Notes: a model not told the origin generated them from the sequence alone. A stretch of 6,541 nt of DNA from Eubacteriaceae bacterium (GCA_902362435.1 CABIWW010000026.1:1-6541), one strand, 5' to 3'; positions 1-6,370 are shown, numbered from the stretch's first letter. A program made the numbers and translations.

Positions 1-93
1 AAATCTTGCAGTTTTCCTGGCAACAAGAATCTTTTTTGATTTCTTTCTGTTAGCAGCCGCCTTTACATGAGTCGCATCAACGAAAACCAGTCT
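1..93 (-). pseudogene. IS1182-type transposase fragment, truncated at its 5' side, runs off left edge
   Basis: Reading the minus strand from 93 down to 1 gives 31 open codons containing VFVDATHVKAAANRKKSKK. The DATHVKA.AN..K signature, with its catalytic-site Asp, is what I recall from IS1182-family DDE transposases (DD(E/D) enzymes that cut and paste their own element). The frame is closed by a TGA at 96-94, so nothing upstream of the Leu-Val-Phe-Val stretch remains. About 150 or more N-terminal residues of a normal transposase are missing, and the rest lies outside the window. The plus-strand ATG at 67 is simply the complement of the His codon of this motif. The call rests on one short motif, so the family is likely but not certain. 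Since it lacks its start and first half, it is presumably dead. Confidence 0.7.
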
Positions 94-621
94 TCACTTA
101 AACGTTTCATTACAGAACTCAGCTTTTCAGCAAATGGTGAAGTTGCAGAAAAAAAGGCTCTTCTTCTTGATGCCGATAAAATATCCAACGAGTCACGTTT
201 TGATGAACTATACGCTGTTTGTACTACCCTCGATAAAAACATCAGCGATATTATCCACATAAACAAAATGCGATGGCAGGTCGAGGCTGCTTTTAGGACA
301 ATGAAAAATGAATTTAAGGCCAGACCGGTATATTTAAGAAACGATGACAGGATAACTGCACATTTTCTCACTTGTTTTCTTTCTCTACTCACACTAAGAA
401 TCATGGCTAAAAAAACAGATGGTAAGTTCACAGATGAGGAGCTTCTCAAAACACTTAGAACTATGAATGTATATCATCTCAGAAACCTTGGATACTTAAG
501 TGCATATACAAGAACACCTGTTACCGATGCTTTGCATGAGGCATTCGACTTTAGAACGGACATGGAATTCATTTCTTCCAAAACTATGAAAAAAATATTA
601 AGCAACATAGGGAAAGCATAA
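88..621 (+). pseudogene. IS1634-type transposase, C-terminal fragment
   Basis: This open frame encodes the C-terminal third (about 175 residues) of an IS1634-family DDE transposase; intact members are roughly 500-600 residues. Recognisable blocks are GEVAEKKALLLDADKI, DELYAVCTTL, and the catalytic region RWQVEAAFRTMKNEFKARPVYL at about 271-336. The last fits the R-(3)-E-(6)-K signature of the IS4/IS1634 group, with the third catalytic Glu at codon 283-285. It is followed by the conserved DDRITAHFLTCFLSLL block and the ALHEAFDFRTD C-terminus. The stop is TAA at 619-621. The only available ATG (67) lies in foreign DNA: residues encoded at 67-87 are antisense of an IS1182-type DATH motif, and the frame has a TGA at 37-39. 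The first two catalytic Asp residues are absent, so the protein cannot be an active transposase. Family assignment is from motif memory. Confidence 0.85.
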
Positions 622-648
622 AAAATACCACATTTTCGCTTCAACAAC

Positions 649-691
649 AAAACTTCGCATCCCATTAATTTCAACGGTTTGCGAAGTTTTT
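649..691 (+). terminator. Hairpin downstream of IS1634 transposase, probable terminator
   Basis: A perfect 11-bp inverted repeat, AAAACTTCGCA at 649-659 and TGCGAAGTTTT at 680-690, with a 20-nt loop and a run of five T's ending at 691. It starts 28 nt after the transposase stop, so it probably ends transcription from the element. Because the stem ends in A/T runs it could work in both directions. The long loop makes it weaker than a classic terminator. Confidence 0.55.
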
Positions 692-790
692 ATGTTCTGT
701 AACTGTCAAACTCGAGACTATATCACAAAATCAACAAAATTCATATAATTTATTGTTGAGGCGCCGGGATCCCTGCAAAGGCATTTATTG

Positions 791-831
791 AAAAAATCCC
801 TAACAGCACAAAATTTTTCTGTGTTGTTAGG
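791..831 (-). terminator. Rho-independent terminator of the amidohydrolase gene
   Basis: Read on the minus strand, a 12-bp stem (831-820 with 810-799, one G-U pair) encloses a 9-nt A/T-rich loop. It is followed by six T's (complement of 796-791) after one A. It begins 39 nt past the stop codon of the minus-strand amidohydrolase. On the plus strand no T-run follows, so the direction is clear. Confidence 0.85.
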
Positions 832-870
832 AATCTTCATAAATTCAGGGGCACTGGCTTCGTTTTGATT

Positions 871-2466
871 TTACATTTTATCGTACACAACTTCTCCGTC
901 AAACACGGTCATCACTGTCTTCGTGGAAAGCATATCGTCAATATCCTCAAATATATTGCGGCTGAATACGTTTATATCGGCAAGCTTTCCTTCTTCAATG
1001 GTTCCCAGCTTATCTTCCATGTGCATCATGTATGCAGGTCCTGCAGTGGAGTTTTTAAGCGCCTCTGCAACTGTGAATCTTTCCTGCGGATTCCATCCTC
1101 CCTCAGGAAGATTGTCTTCCATACGTCTCTTTACGGCTCTGTATACAGAATCTACCGGATCAAGGTCAACGATAGGGAAATCTGTTCCGAAAGCCATTTT
1201 AGCTCCGTTTTTCTCAAGGGTTTTGCCCATCCATGACAGGCGTACTCTTTTTTCGTCCAGCATGTCGAAAACAGGATGCTTTTCCAGTGATTCCATCAGC
1301 ATATGACATGGCTGTATGCTGGCTATGGTGTTGGTTTGCGCAAATCTGCCAATGTCATCCTCATGAATAACTTCTATATGCTCGATGGTGTTTCTGATAT
1401 CCTTTTCGCCCAGTTCCTTTCTGGCTGCTTCAAAGGCGTCCAGAGCCATTCTTACCGCTCCGTCTCCGCAGGCATGAAGTCTCATTGCAATATCATTTTT
1501 GTAGCACTCCTTGCTCTTTGCCTCCAGCCACTCTTTATCCACAAGAGGCTCTGAGCGGAATCCCGGACGATCTGTATAAGGCTCAACCATGTATCCCGTA
1601 TAACCCAGAGGAGTTCCGTCCATGAAACCCTTTAATCCCAGGAACTTCAGCTTATCTGAAGTATACTCCTTCTTAAGCCGGAGAGCTTCGTCCATATCTA
1701 TTTCCATATGAGGCGCAAAGAAAACTCTCACCTTGAGCTTATCCTTTTCCTCAAGTCGTCTGCAGGCCTCATTCTTCATTATCTTCAGGACATGCACTGC
1801 TCCAACCGATGTGACGCCCTTGGTATGCGCCATTTTTATGAACCCCTCTATCAGCTCCTCTTCCTTTTCAGGTGATACGTCGAGAGCCGCTTTTGTAACC
1901 ATTTCCATAGCAGGCTGCTCCAGCAGATACCCTGTCGGTTCGCCGTTTTCATCTCTTTCTATAGTGCCGCCCGCAGGATCAGGTGTATCCTTGTTTATAC
2001 CGCAGATTTCCAGTGTCTTACTGTTTACCCATACTGCGTGAAGCTCGTCATTGAATGCGATAACAGGCCGGTCAGGAAAATATTTGTCAAGAGTCTCTTT
2101 GGTCGGAAGCTTTGCATCAGGCCATCTGTAGTTTGACCATCTAAAGCCCAGAATCCACTCATCGTCACGGTCTTTATAAAATTCGTACAGCTTCTTTGCC
2201 GCAGCATCTTCCGTTTCTGTATAGAAAATATCCACAGTGGCGTTGTACAAGGACCCGAGGAAAAGATGTATATGCCCGTCTATCAGGCCTGCCGTTATGG
2301 TTCTGTCACCACAGTCCTTAACATTGTACGCAGACGAATCGTTAAACTTATCTGTTTCGCCCTTTGTCACAGATTTGATTTTGCCGTCTTCAACTTCTAT
2401 GTACCCTGCAAACGGTTCATCGCCCACACTGTCAAAAATACATGTACTCTTCAATACTAAATTCAT
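871..2466 (-). CDS. Amidohydrolase family protein (YtcJ/NfdA-like, amidohydrolase_3), 531 aa
   Basis: A complete metal-dependent hydrolase of the amidohydrolase superfamily, expected to cleave an amide, N-formyl or related C-N bond of a small molecule in the cytoplasm; no signal peptide or membrane segment is visible. An N-terminal beta-domain (residues 1-60) leads to the first metal motif DGHIH (His65, His67). Next come LKGFMDG (Lys279, the expected carboxylated lysine, with Asp283), LHACGDGAV (His331), NTIEHIEV (His363) and FGTDFPIVD (Asp429, catalytic). So all ligands of a two-metal or mixed site are present. The C-terminus has the family's TAGPAYM block and GTIEEGKLADINVF, the return strand of the beta-domain. 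Length matches the family (500-560). The ATG at 2466 is preceded by AGGGGGA (2477-2471) at 4 nt. It is divergent from the AraC-type regulator. Substrate cannot be deduced: this family includes N-substituted formamide deformylases and many unassigned members. Confidence 0.93.
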   Translation of the reverse strand: MNLVLKSTCIFDSVGDEPFAGYIEVEDGKIKSVTKGETDKFNDSSAYNVKDCGDRTITAGLIDGHIHLFLGSLYNATVDIFYTETEDAAAKKLYEFYKDRDDEWILGFRWSNYRWPDAKLPTKETLDKYFPDRPVIAFNDELHAVWVNSKTLEICGINKDTPDPAGGTIERDENGEPTGYLLEQPAMEMVTKAALDVSPEKEEELIEGFIKMAHTKGVTSVGAVHVLKIMKNEACRRLEEKDKLKVRVFFAPHMEIDMDEALRLKKEYTSDKLKFLGLKGFMDGTPLGYTGYMVEPYTDRPGFRSEPLVDKEWLEAKSKECYKNDIAMRLHACGDGAVRMALDAFEAARKELGEKDIRNTIEHIEVIHEDDIGRFAQTNTIASIQPCHMLMESLEKHPVFDMLDEKRVRLSWMGKTLEKNGAKMAFGTDFPIVDLDPVDSVYRAVKRRMEDNLPEGGWNPQERFTVAEALKNSTAGPAYMMHMEDKLGTIEEGKLADINVFSRNIFEDIDDMLSTKTVMTVFDGEVVYDKM

Positions 2467-2470
2467 ACTA

Positions 2471-2477
2471 TCCCCCT
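2471..2477 (-). promoter_or_regulatory. Ribosome binding site of the amidohydrolase
   Basis: AGGGGGA on the minus strand, 4 nt before the ATG at 2466. It fixes the start; the next in-frame ATG codons lie inside conserved sequence. Confidence 0.7.
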
Positions 2478-2481
2478 ATTC

Positions 2482-2506
2482 TGCCGGCATCCAAATGCCC
2501 GAGGCA
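2482..2506 (-). promoter_or_regulatory. GC-rich hairpin in the amidohydrolase leader
   Basis: Minus-strand leader can fold TGCC (2506-2503), then GGCAT (2499-2495 on the complement) with a TTGG loop and ATGCC, closed by GGCA (2485-2482). This gives nested 4-bp and 5-bp stems with a 3-nt bulge. It ends 4 nt before the ribosome site, in a region otherwise very A/T rich. It could be an RNA structure tuning translation or a DNA operator; function is inferred. Confidence 0.4.
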
Positions 2507-2535
2507 CTAAATTTCGTTTTATTTTTTGTAATAAT

Positions 2536-2564
2536 AATATACTGCAATTAATTTTATACGTAAA
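2536..2564 (-). promoter_or_regulatory. Probable promoter of the amidohydrolase
   Basis: On the minus strand, TTTACG (2564-2559, 4/6 to the -35 consensus), 17-bp spacer, TATATT (2541-2536, 5/6 to the -10). Predicted start near 2529 gives a leader of about 62 nt. The weak -35 with a palindromic site 8 bp upstream (2573-2583) is the arrangement expected of an activator-dependent promoter. Confidence 0.6.
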
Positions 2565-2570
2565 TCTTTT

Positions 2571-2592
2571 AATTTTCAGAAAAAGCATTTGT
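2571..2592. promoter_or_regulatory. Candidate AraC-type operator in the divergent control region
   Basis: Contains the palindrome TTTTCAGAAAA (2573-2583), lying 8 bp from the -35 of the amidohydrolase promoter and 5 bp from the -35 of the regulator promoter. The block AATTTTC-A-GAAAA-AG-CAT-TTGT here matches AATTTTC-T-GAAAA-CAT-C-TTGT upstream of the permease (4498-4518), with only the centre base and short gaps differing. Being shared by the three genes' control regions, it is the best candidate binding site of the neighbouring regulator. That binding is inference. Confidence 0.5.
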
Positions 2593-2617
2593 CTTTTTTG
2601 CTCCATTTTCATATAAT
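2589..2617 (+). promoter_or_regulatory. Promoter of the AraC-type regulator
   Basis: TTGTCT (2589-2594, 4/6), 17-bp spacer, TATAAT (2612-2617, 6/6). Predicted start near 2624 leaves a 39-nt leader that keeps the ribosome site AAGG at 2653-2656, 6 nt before the ATG. This makes it more plausible than the second match just downstream. Confidence 0.7.
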
Positions 2618-2620
2618 GTA

Positions 2621-2648
2621 TTGACAAATAGCAACTAATTTCTATAAA
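2621..2648 (+). promoter_or_regulatory. Second, overlapping promoter match for the regulator
   Basis: A perfect TTGACA (2621-2626) and TATAAA (2643-2648) with a 16-bp spacer. Transcription would start near 2655, only about 8 nt before the ATG and inside the AAGG ribosome site, giving a nearly leaderless message. It begins almost exactly at the start point of the upstream promoter, so the two would compete for polymerase. Confidence 0.4.
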
Positions 2649-2662
2649 GGTTAAGGTACATT

Positions 2663-4372
2663 ATGCTGAAAAAAATAACTTACGAAAAAGATCTGCCGGC
2701 TAAAATCGAAATTGCCTCCATATCAAATTACCCAATACATATGCATCCTGATATCCAGCTTATATATGTGCTGGAAGGCACGGTGGATCTTAATCTGACG
2801 TTTAAAACATATCGCCTTAAAAAGAATGATTTTCGTTATATCCACAGCGAGGACATACATTCTCTCCGCTCCGAAGACAGCAGTAATATGGTTCTTATCT
2901 TAAGCGTCAACATCGAGTATCTGGAAAAAATATTTCCCAACATACGTACTGCTGTCATCACCATGCCTACAGACAAAACCCTGCTGCTTTATAACAATCA
3001 GCAGCTTCAGCTTAAATACTGTATTTTTGTGCTGCTTGATGAATTTTTAAAGCGCACCGACGGTTTTCACAGCCGTGTAAAGAAAACACTGAAAACCATA
3101 TTCGGAATCATTTACCGTGAATTCCGGGGTTTTACAGTGGATAAGGAAAACAAAGCCTTCGTTTACAAACGGCTTCAGGATATGAGGCAAACCGAGCGGT
3201 TGGGTGAAATAATAGACGATATTTACAAAAACTATGTGGAGCCTTCCACCCTTGAAGAGATAGCCTCCAGGCAAAATCTTAATCCTTACTATCTGTCCCA
3301 TTTATTCTCACAGACAATAGGCATAAACTACAGAGATTTTATAAACATGGTTCGTGTGGAAACCTCGGAATACGACCTTCTGACGTCTGATCTTTCCATA
3401 TCTCACATTGCACTCAGCTCAGGCTTTTCCAATTCTTCATACTATAATAAGCACTTTGCCTTCTGGTTCGGCATGCCTCCGCAGGAGTACAGAAAAAAAT
3501 ATATCGGCAAAACCATTTCAAAAATGGAGCCTGCTGTTAAAATGTTTGAAATCTCTGACTTTGCCGCAATTATACGGGGAAATCTTGACATTTTGAAAAC
3601 AGCCTCTGTTGATTTTCCCACAGAACCTGTAAGCCAGACAATTCGTATAGACCAAATAAATTTTGATACATCTCTTCATATTTATCCGGAGCTTGCCTGT
3701 CACAACCCGGATCTGCTTGATGTTTCTGACGTTTTTTTCTCACAAAACGAGCTTCTGACTCCGGACTTCGTACAGAAATATTTTTCTTCTGTAAAAATAA
3801 TCATAGACAGTCATAGCCAGAAGAAAGATAGCACCGGCAGTACCGACATGTACGGCAGTATCAAAAACATACTGGACAATATCGTCACCAGACACAGATG
3901 CCGCTTTAACATGGGGCTTCCGAAGGAAGATGAGTCCATCCATTCTGCCGAATTCATAAAAACTCCGCTATACTATCTTCTGCGTTTTTTTGCACAGGAT
4001 TACGACGCCATATATATTGATACTTATTATGTCCTCTTAAAAGCCGGAAGCTTTCACCATATTCTCTGCTGGAATCTTAATCTGACCCACAGTAAAGAAC
4101 TTATCGTAAAATCAGATACTATTCCTGCGGGAAGTCTGGTAACCATAAGCAAGATAAATCTGACCGACTACCCGGGCTATCTTGCGGAAATCCGGCGTAT
4201 ACATCAATGTGCCAATTGCGATGCTCCTATTTGCGAAACCCTTGAACGTATCCTTGATCAGAGGCTTTTTTCTCAGGAGACTGCCTTCCTTACCGAAAGC
4301 AGTCTCAATATCCTTACTCATCTGCAAAGCCAGAGTCTCTGTTTCATAAGTATTCTCCCGGGAATAAAGTAG
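2663..4372 (+). CDS. AraC-family transcriptional regulator with cupin sensor and long C-terminal extension, 569 aa
   Basis: A DNA-binding regulator, probably controlling the divergent amidohydrolase and downstream permease. Residues 1-85 form a cupin-like sensor (HMHPDIQLIYVLEGTVDL, His26/His28, then the KKNDF turn). Residues 178-285 are the AraC double helix-turn-helix: first helix pair LEEIASRQNLNPYYLSHLF (197-215), second ISHIALSSGFSNSSYYNKHF (246-265), then the family closing PPQEYRKKY (272-280). About 285 further residues follow. Typical AraC proteins stop here at 280-300. The tail, notably TPLYYLLRFFAQDYDAIYID (434-453) and ILCWNLNL (467-474), resembles the C-terminal part of the GH39-like domains fused to some Firmicute AraC proteins, but most of the sugar-hydrolase barrel seems shortened or degenerate. 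A CxxCxxxxC cluster (516-524) is present. The ATG at 2663 has AAGG at 6 nt. The AraC call is firm; the tail assignment is tentative. Confidence 0.92.
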   Translation: MLKKITYEKDLPAKIEIASISNYPIHMHPDIQLIYVLEGTVDLNLTFKTYRLKKNDFRYIHSEDIHSLRSEDSSNMVLILSVNIEYLEKIFPNIRTAVITMPTDKTLLLYNNQQLQLKYCIFVLLDEFLKRTDGFHSRVKKTLKTIFGIIYREFRGFTVDKENKAFVYKRLQDMRQTERLGEIIDDIYKNYVEPSTLEEIASRQNLNPYYLSHLFSQTIGINYRDFINMVRVETSEYDLLTSDLSISHIALSSGFSNSSYYNKHFAFWFGMPPQEYRKKYIGKTISKMEPAVKMFEISDFAAIIRGNLDILKTASVDFPTEPVSQTIRIDQINFDTSLHIYPELACHNPDLLDVSDVFFSQNELLTPDFVQKYFSSVKIIIDSHSQKKDSTGSTDMYGSIKNILDNIVTRHRCRFNMGLPKEDESIHSAEFIKTPLYYLLRFFAQDYDAIYIDTYYVLLKAGSFHHILCWNLNLTHSKELIVKSDTIPAGSLVTISKINLTDYPGYLAEIRRIHQCANCDAPICETLERILDQRLFSQETAFLTESSLNILTHLQSQSLCFISILPGIK

Positions 4373-4375
4373 TCC

Positions 4376-4396
4376 GGCAGGCTGTACCTGTCTTTG
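4376..4396 (+). terminator. Weak hairpin after the regulator gene
   Basis: GGCAGG (4376-4381), 5-nt loop, CCTGTC (4387-4392, one G-U pair), then TTTG. It begins 3 nt after the TAG stop. A 6-bp stem with three T's is a poor terminator, so some read-through into the permease is likely. Confidence 0.3.
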
Positions 4397-4432
4397 TTGC
4401 GGTCGTTCCTTAGATTTGTAATAAAACAGCAA

Positions 4433-4500
4433 TATAATATGACCCTAATAGATGCTATTCATAAAAATCGGCAATTCGAACAGCAAGAAGATTATATAAT
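4433..4500 (+). promoter_or_regulatory. Possible permease promoter region with two TATAAT boxes
   Basis: Perfect -10 hexamers occur at 4433-4438 and 4495-4500, but neither has a -35 better than 3/6 at a 15-19 bp spacing. The second directly overlaps the palindrome at 4500-4510. The permease is 219 bp from the regulator gene, so an own promoter is expected, and a missing -35 would fit activator dependence. Which box is used cannot be decided from sequence. Confidence 0.35.
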
Positions 4501-4518
4501 TTTCTGAAAACATCTTGT
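4498..4518. promoter_or_regulatory. Candidate AraC-type operator upstream of the permease
   Basis: Holds the palindrome TTTTCTGAAAA (4500-4510) inside a block matching 2571-2592 of the divergent control region, including the trailing CAT and TTGT. It lies 74 nt before the permease ATG. The match to the other site is seen directly; the role is inferred. Confidence 0.5.
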
Positions 4519-4545
4519 AATCTAAACATACCCAAATGTGGTGCA

Positions 4546-4557
4546 TTTTCCGGAAAA
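4546..4557. promoter_or_regulatory. Second palindrome upstream of the permease
   Basis: TTTTCCGGAAAA, a perfect 12-bp palindrome with the same arms as the TTTTC-W-GAAAA sites but a two-base CG centre where those have a single A or T. Its centre is about 46 bp from that of the upstream site. It falls in the presumed leader, 34 nt before the start codon, so it could be a secondary or repressing site, or chance. Confidence 0.3.
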
Positions 4558-4578
4558 AGAAAGAAATTATATATTTAA

Positions 4579-4585
4579 AAGGAGG
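4579..4585 (+). promoter_or_regulatory. Ribosome binding site deciding the permease start
   Basis: AAGGAGG, 6 nt before ATG 4592. An in-frame ATG exists upstream at 4538, but it has no ribosome site and would add 18 mostly charged residues, so 4592 is the start. Confidence 0.85.
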
Positions 4586-4591
4586 AGCAAA

Positions 4592-6247
4592 ATGAGCAAC
4601 AAACCTGATACTCATACCGCCGAAAACGGTTCCGCCACAATGCACAAAACCAGATTTTCCCTGGCAGGAATAGTATTTCTCATATTTTGCATGTGTGCTG
4701 CCGGAGCCTTCGGCGTCGAAGACATGATACCAAGCGTAGGTCCGGGACTGACCATAGCACTGCTGATTATAATCCCTATTCTGTGGGCGGCACCTATGGG
4801 AATCTACACAGCAGAACTGGGAGCGTTGGCTCCTGTTGACGCCGGTCCTTATGTATGGATGAAAATGGCATACGGGGAAATGTGGGGTTTCTGCATGAAC
4901 TGGTGGCTGATGCTTGCAATTTATCTGGGACAGGCTGCATACGTGGTTATTGCAGTAGGATATATAGGAAAGGTAATAGCACTCACACCTCTGGCAGCTA
5001 CAATAATAAAGGTTGCCATCGTAGTCGTTCTGACCATTGTAAACCTTATAGGCCTTAAAGAGGTCAGCATACTAAGCACCATTTTCTCTATAATCATAAT
5101 AGTAATGTTTGCCCTGGTAACCATCGTTGGTTTTGCCAACTGGAACTACAATCCGATAGAGCCGTTCATTCCTGAAAGCTCCGATATCGTCAGCAGCCTG
5201 GGAACCGGTCTTGCCATAGGGATATGGCTTTACTGCGGCTACATACAGATATCAAATCTGGGCGGTGAAATCGCTAATCCGGAAATTGTCCCTAAAGGCA
5301 TGAAGGTTTCCATCATAATAATAACCCTTAATTTCCTGCTGCCGACAATCGCCGGTCTGGCTTCTCTGGGAAATTATGAAAGCTGGGGGACGGGAATCGA
5401 GGAAGGTGTCCTCAATTATTCATCGGTTCTCATCCATTATACAGGCCCTGCTCTGGGAATTGCCTTTATGATAATGGCTGTGGTATCCTCATGCTCAACG
5501 ACAAATTCAATAATCGCCAGCGGTTCAAGACTTTTCCTGATACTTGCAGAAGACAACCTGTGTCCGGGCTTCCTGTCAAAGCTTACAAAAAAAAGCAAAA
5601 TGCCTTTCTGGCCTATAATAATTCTGGCAGTAGTCACTATTATATTCGTAAACTTTGACTTTTCCATGATAGTAAATATCGTTTCGCCTGTTCTGTTTAT
5701 ACTTTATGTAGGTCTGGCTTTTGCCTTCCTGAAAATAAGGAAAAAGTACCCTGTTGAAGAAAGAACAGTATGGTATGCAAAAGGCGGGAAAGCTCTCAAG
5801 GCTTACGTTATAGGCGGAATGTTCCTTATAGGGTTTATAGGCATAATGGTAAACGGTCTTGAATTCTTTACATTCAGTTTCCTTATAACTGTTTCAGGTC
5901 TGGTTGCGTACGTTGCATTCAAACGGCTTTACGGCGGACTCTACAAAAAAGATCCGAAAAAATATCCTATCAATCCCAAGACAAAGCTGGCTCAGGGAGA
6001 TGTTTGGAGAATGGGTATATTCTTCATGATATTCGGACTGCTGATGTTCATAGGCTCCTTTGTCATCTCCTGGTATGAAGGTTCCTGGGGTCCTGCATAT
6101 TATCTGGAGACTTACGGCGAAGGACTGCTGGGTAACTTCTACGGGATGATATCCATATGCAGATGGTGCGGTCTGGGCGGCGCTGTACTGGGCGTGATAC
6201 TGTTTATCATCGGCCGAAAAACAGACAATGTTTCCACCGAATGTTAG
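4592..6247 (+). CDS. APC-superfamily amino acid/polyamine-type permease, 551 aa
   Basis: An inner-membrane secondary transporter, probably a proton symporter or an exchanger for an amino acid, polyamine or related amine. Helix 1 carries the substrate-site break GAFGVEDMIPSVGPG (38-52). It is followed by PILWAAPMGIYTAELGALAPVDAGPYVW (62-89), the conserved helix-2 region of the AA_permease_2 group. The ILW..P....AEL pattern resembles polyamine/glutamate-GABA-type members. I count about 14 hydrophobic segments: near 24-45, 51-76, 98-125, 135-155, 158-181, 200-222, 237-259, 281-303, 338-355, 358-380, 404-420, 424-443, 472-494 and 515-541. That is two more than the usual 12, consistent with a length of 551 against 430-500. 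The first about 20 residues are a polar cytoplasmic tail. The gene is co-directional with the regulator and has a terminator right after it, so it ends the unit. Substrate is unassigned; its partnership with the amidohydrolase is inferred. Confidence 0.9.
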   Translation: MSNKPDTHTAENGSATMHKTRFSLAGIVFLIFCMCAAGAFGVEDMIPSVGPGLTIALLIIIPILWAAPMGIYTAELGALAPVDAGPYVWMKMAYGEMWGFCMNWWLMLAIYLGQAAYVVIAVGYIGKVIALTPLAATIIKVAIVVVLTIVNLIGLKEVSILSTIFSIIIIVMFALVTIVGFANWNYNPIEPFIPESSDIVSSLGTGLAIGIWLYCGYIQISNLGGEIANPEIVPKGMKVSIIIITLNFLLPTIAGLASLGNYESWGTGIEEGVLNYSSVLIHYTGPALGIAFMIMAVVSSCSTTNSIIASGSRLFLILAEDNLCPGFLSKLTKKSKMPFWPIIILAVVTIIFVNFDFSMIVNIVSPVLFILYVGLAFAFLKIRKKYPVEERTVWYAKGGKALKAYVIGGMFLIGFIGIMVNGLEFFTFSFLITVSGLVAYVAFKRLYGGLYKKDPKKYPINPKTKLAQGDVWRMGIFFMIFGLLMFIGSFVISWYEGSWGPAYYLETYGEGLLGNFYGMISICRWCGLGGAVLGVILFIIGRKTDNVSTEC

Positions 6248-6260
6248 AGAATGAATCATT

Positions 6261-6290
6261 AAAGGGGAGATTTCGTTCTCCTCTTTTATA
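6261..6290 (+). terminator. Rho-independent terminator of the permease gene
   Basis: A 10-bp stem, AAAGGGGAGA (6261-6270) with TCTCCTCTTT (6277-6286, one G-U pair), 6-nt loop, then a T/A-rich tract. It begins 13 nt after the TAG stop. Confidence 0.85.
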
Positions 6291-6370
6291 TTGGTCAAAA
6301 TTTCCCTAAAATAACGAAGCACCCCCATCTCCGCATCACTCCCCCTAAAAACAGGACAATATTGCCTATA

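Larger units (their letters stand above)
622..870. other. Non-coding gap between IS remnant and amidohydrolase
   Basis: I see no gene here. It holds three inverted repeats: 649-690 (see above); 731-737 with 753-759 (TCAACAA/TTGTTGA, 15-nt A/T-rich loop); and 799-810 with 820-831 (terminator of the minus-strand gene). The right end of the IS1634-type element should fall in this gap, perhaps around 701-719, but without its left end the terminal repeat cannot be confirmed. A short GC-rich patch at 760-773 contains the adjacent palindromes GGCGCC and GGGATCCC in otherwise A/T-rich DNA. Confidence 0.5.

Noticed and set aside
67..87. ATG at 67 as the true start of the IS1634-type transposase frame
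   Set aside because: The residues encoded here are the antisense of an IS1182-type DATH motif, no ribosome site precedes it, and two thirds of the transposase are missing.
711..773. CTCGAG, GGCGCC and GGATCC close together, suggesting vector or linker sequence
   Set aside because: The sites are separated by ordinary A/T-rich DNA with no recognisable vector sequence; chance six-base palindromes are the simpler reading.
622..870. Possible small RNA or tRNA in the hairpin-rich gap
   Set aside because: No cloverleaf or promoter could be found; the hairpins are explained as terminators or A/T-rich inverted repeats.
865..2551. Several open frames of 60-127 codons on the plus strand opposite the amidohydrolase, and minus-strand frames opposite the regulator and permease
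   Set aside because: They overlap firmly identified genes, lack ribosome sites and show no family motifs, so they are shadows of the real genes.
4538..4591. Upstream ATG at 4538 as the permease start
   Set aside because: It has no ribosome site, whereas AAGGAGG stands 6 nt before the ATG at 4592; the extra 18 residues are charged and unlike an APC N-terminus.
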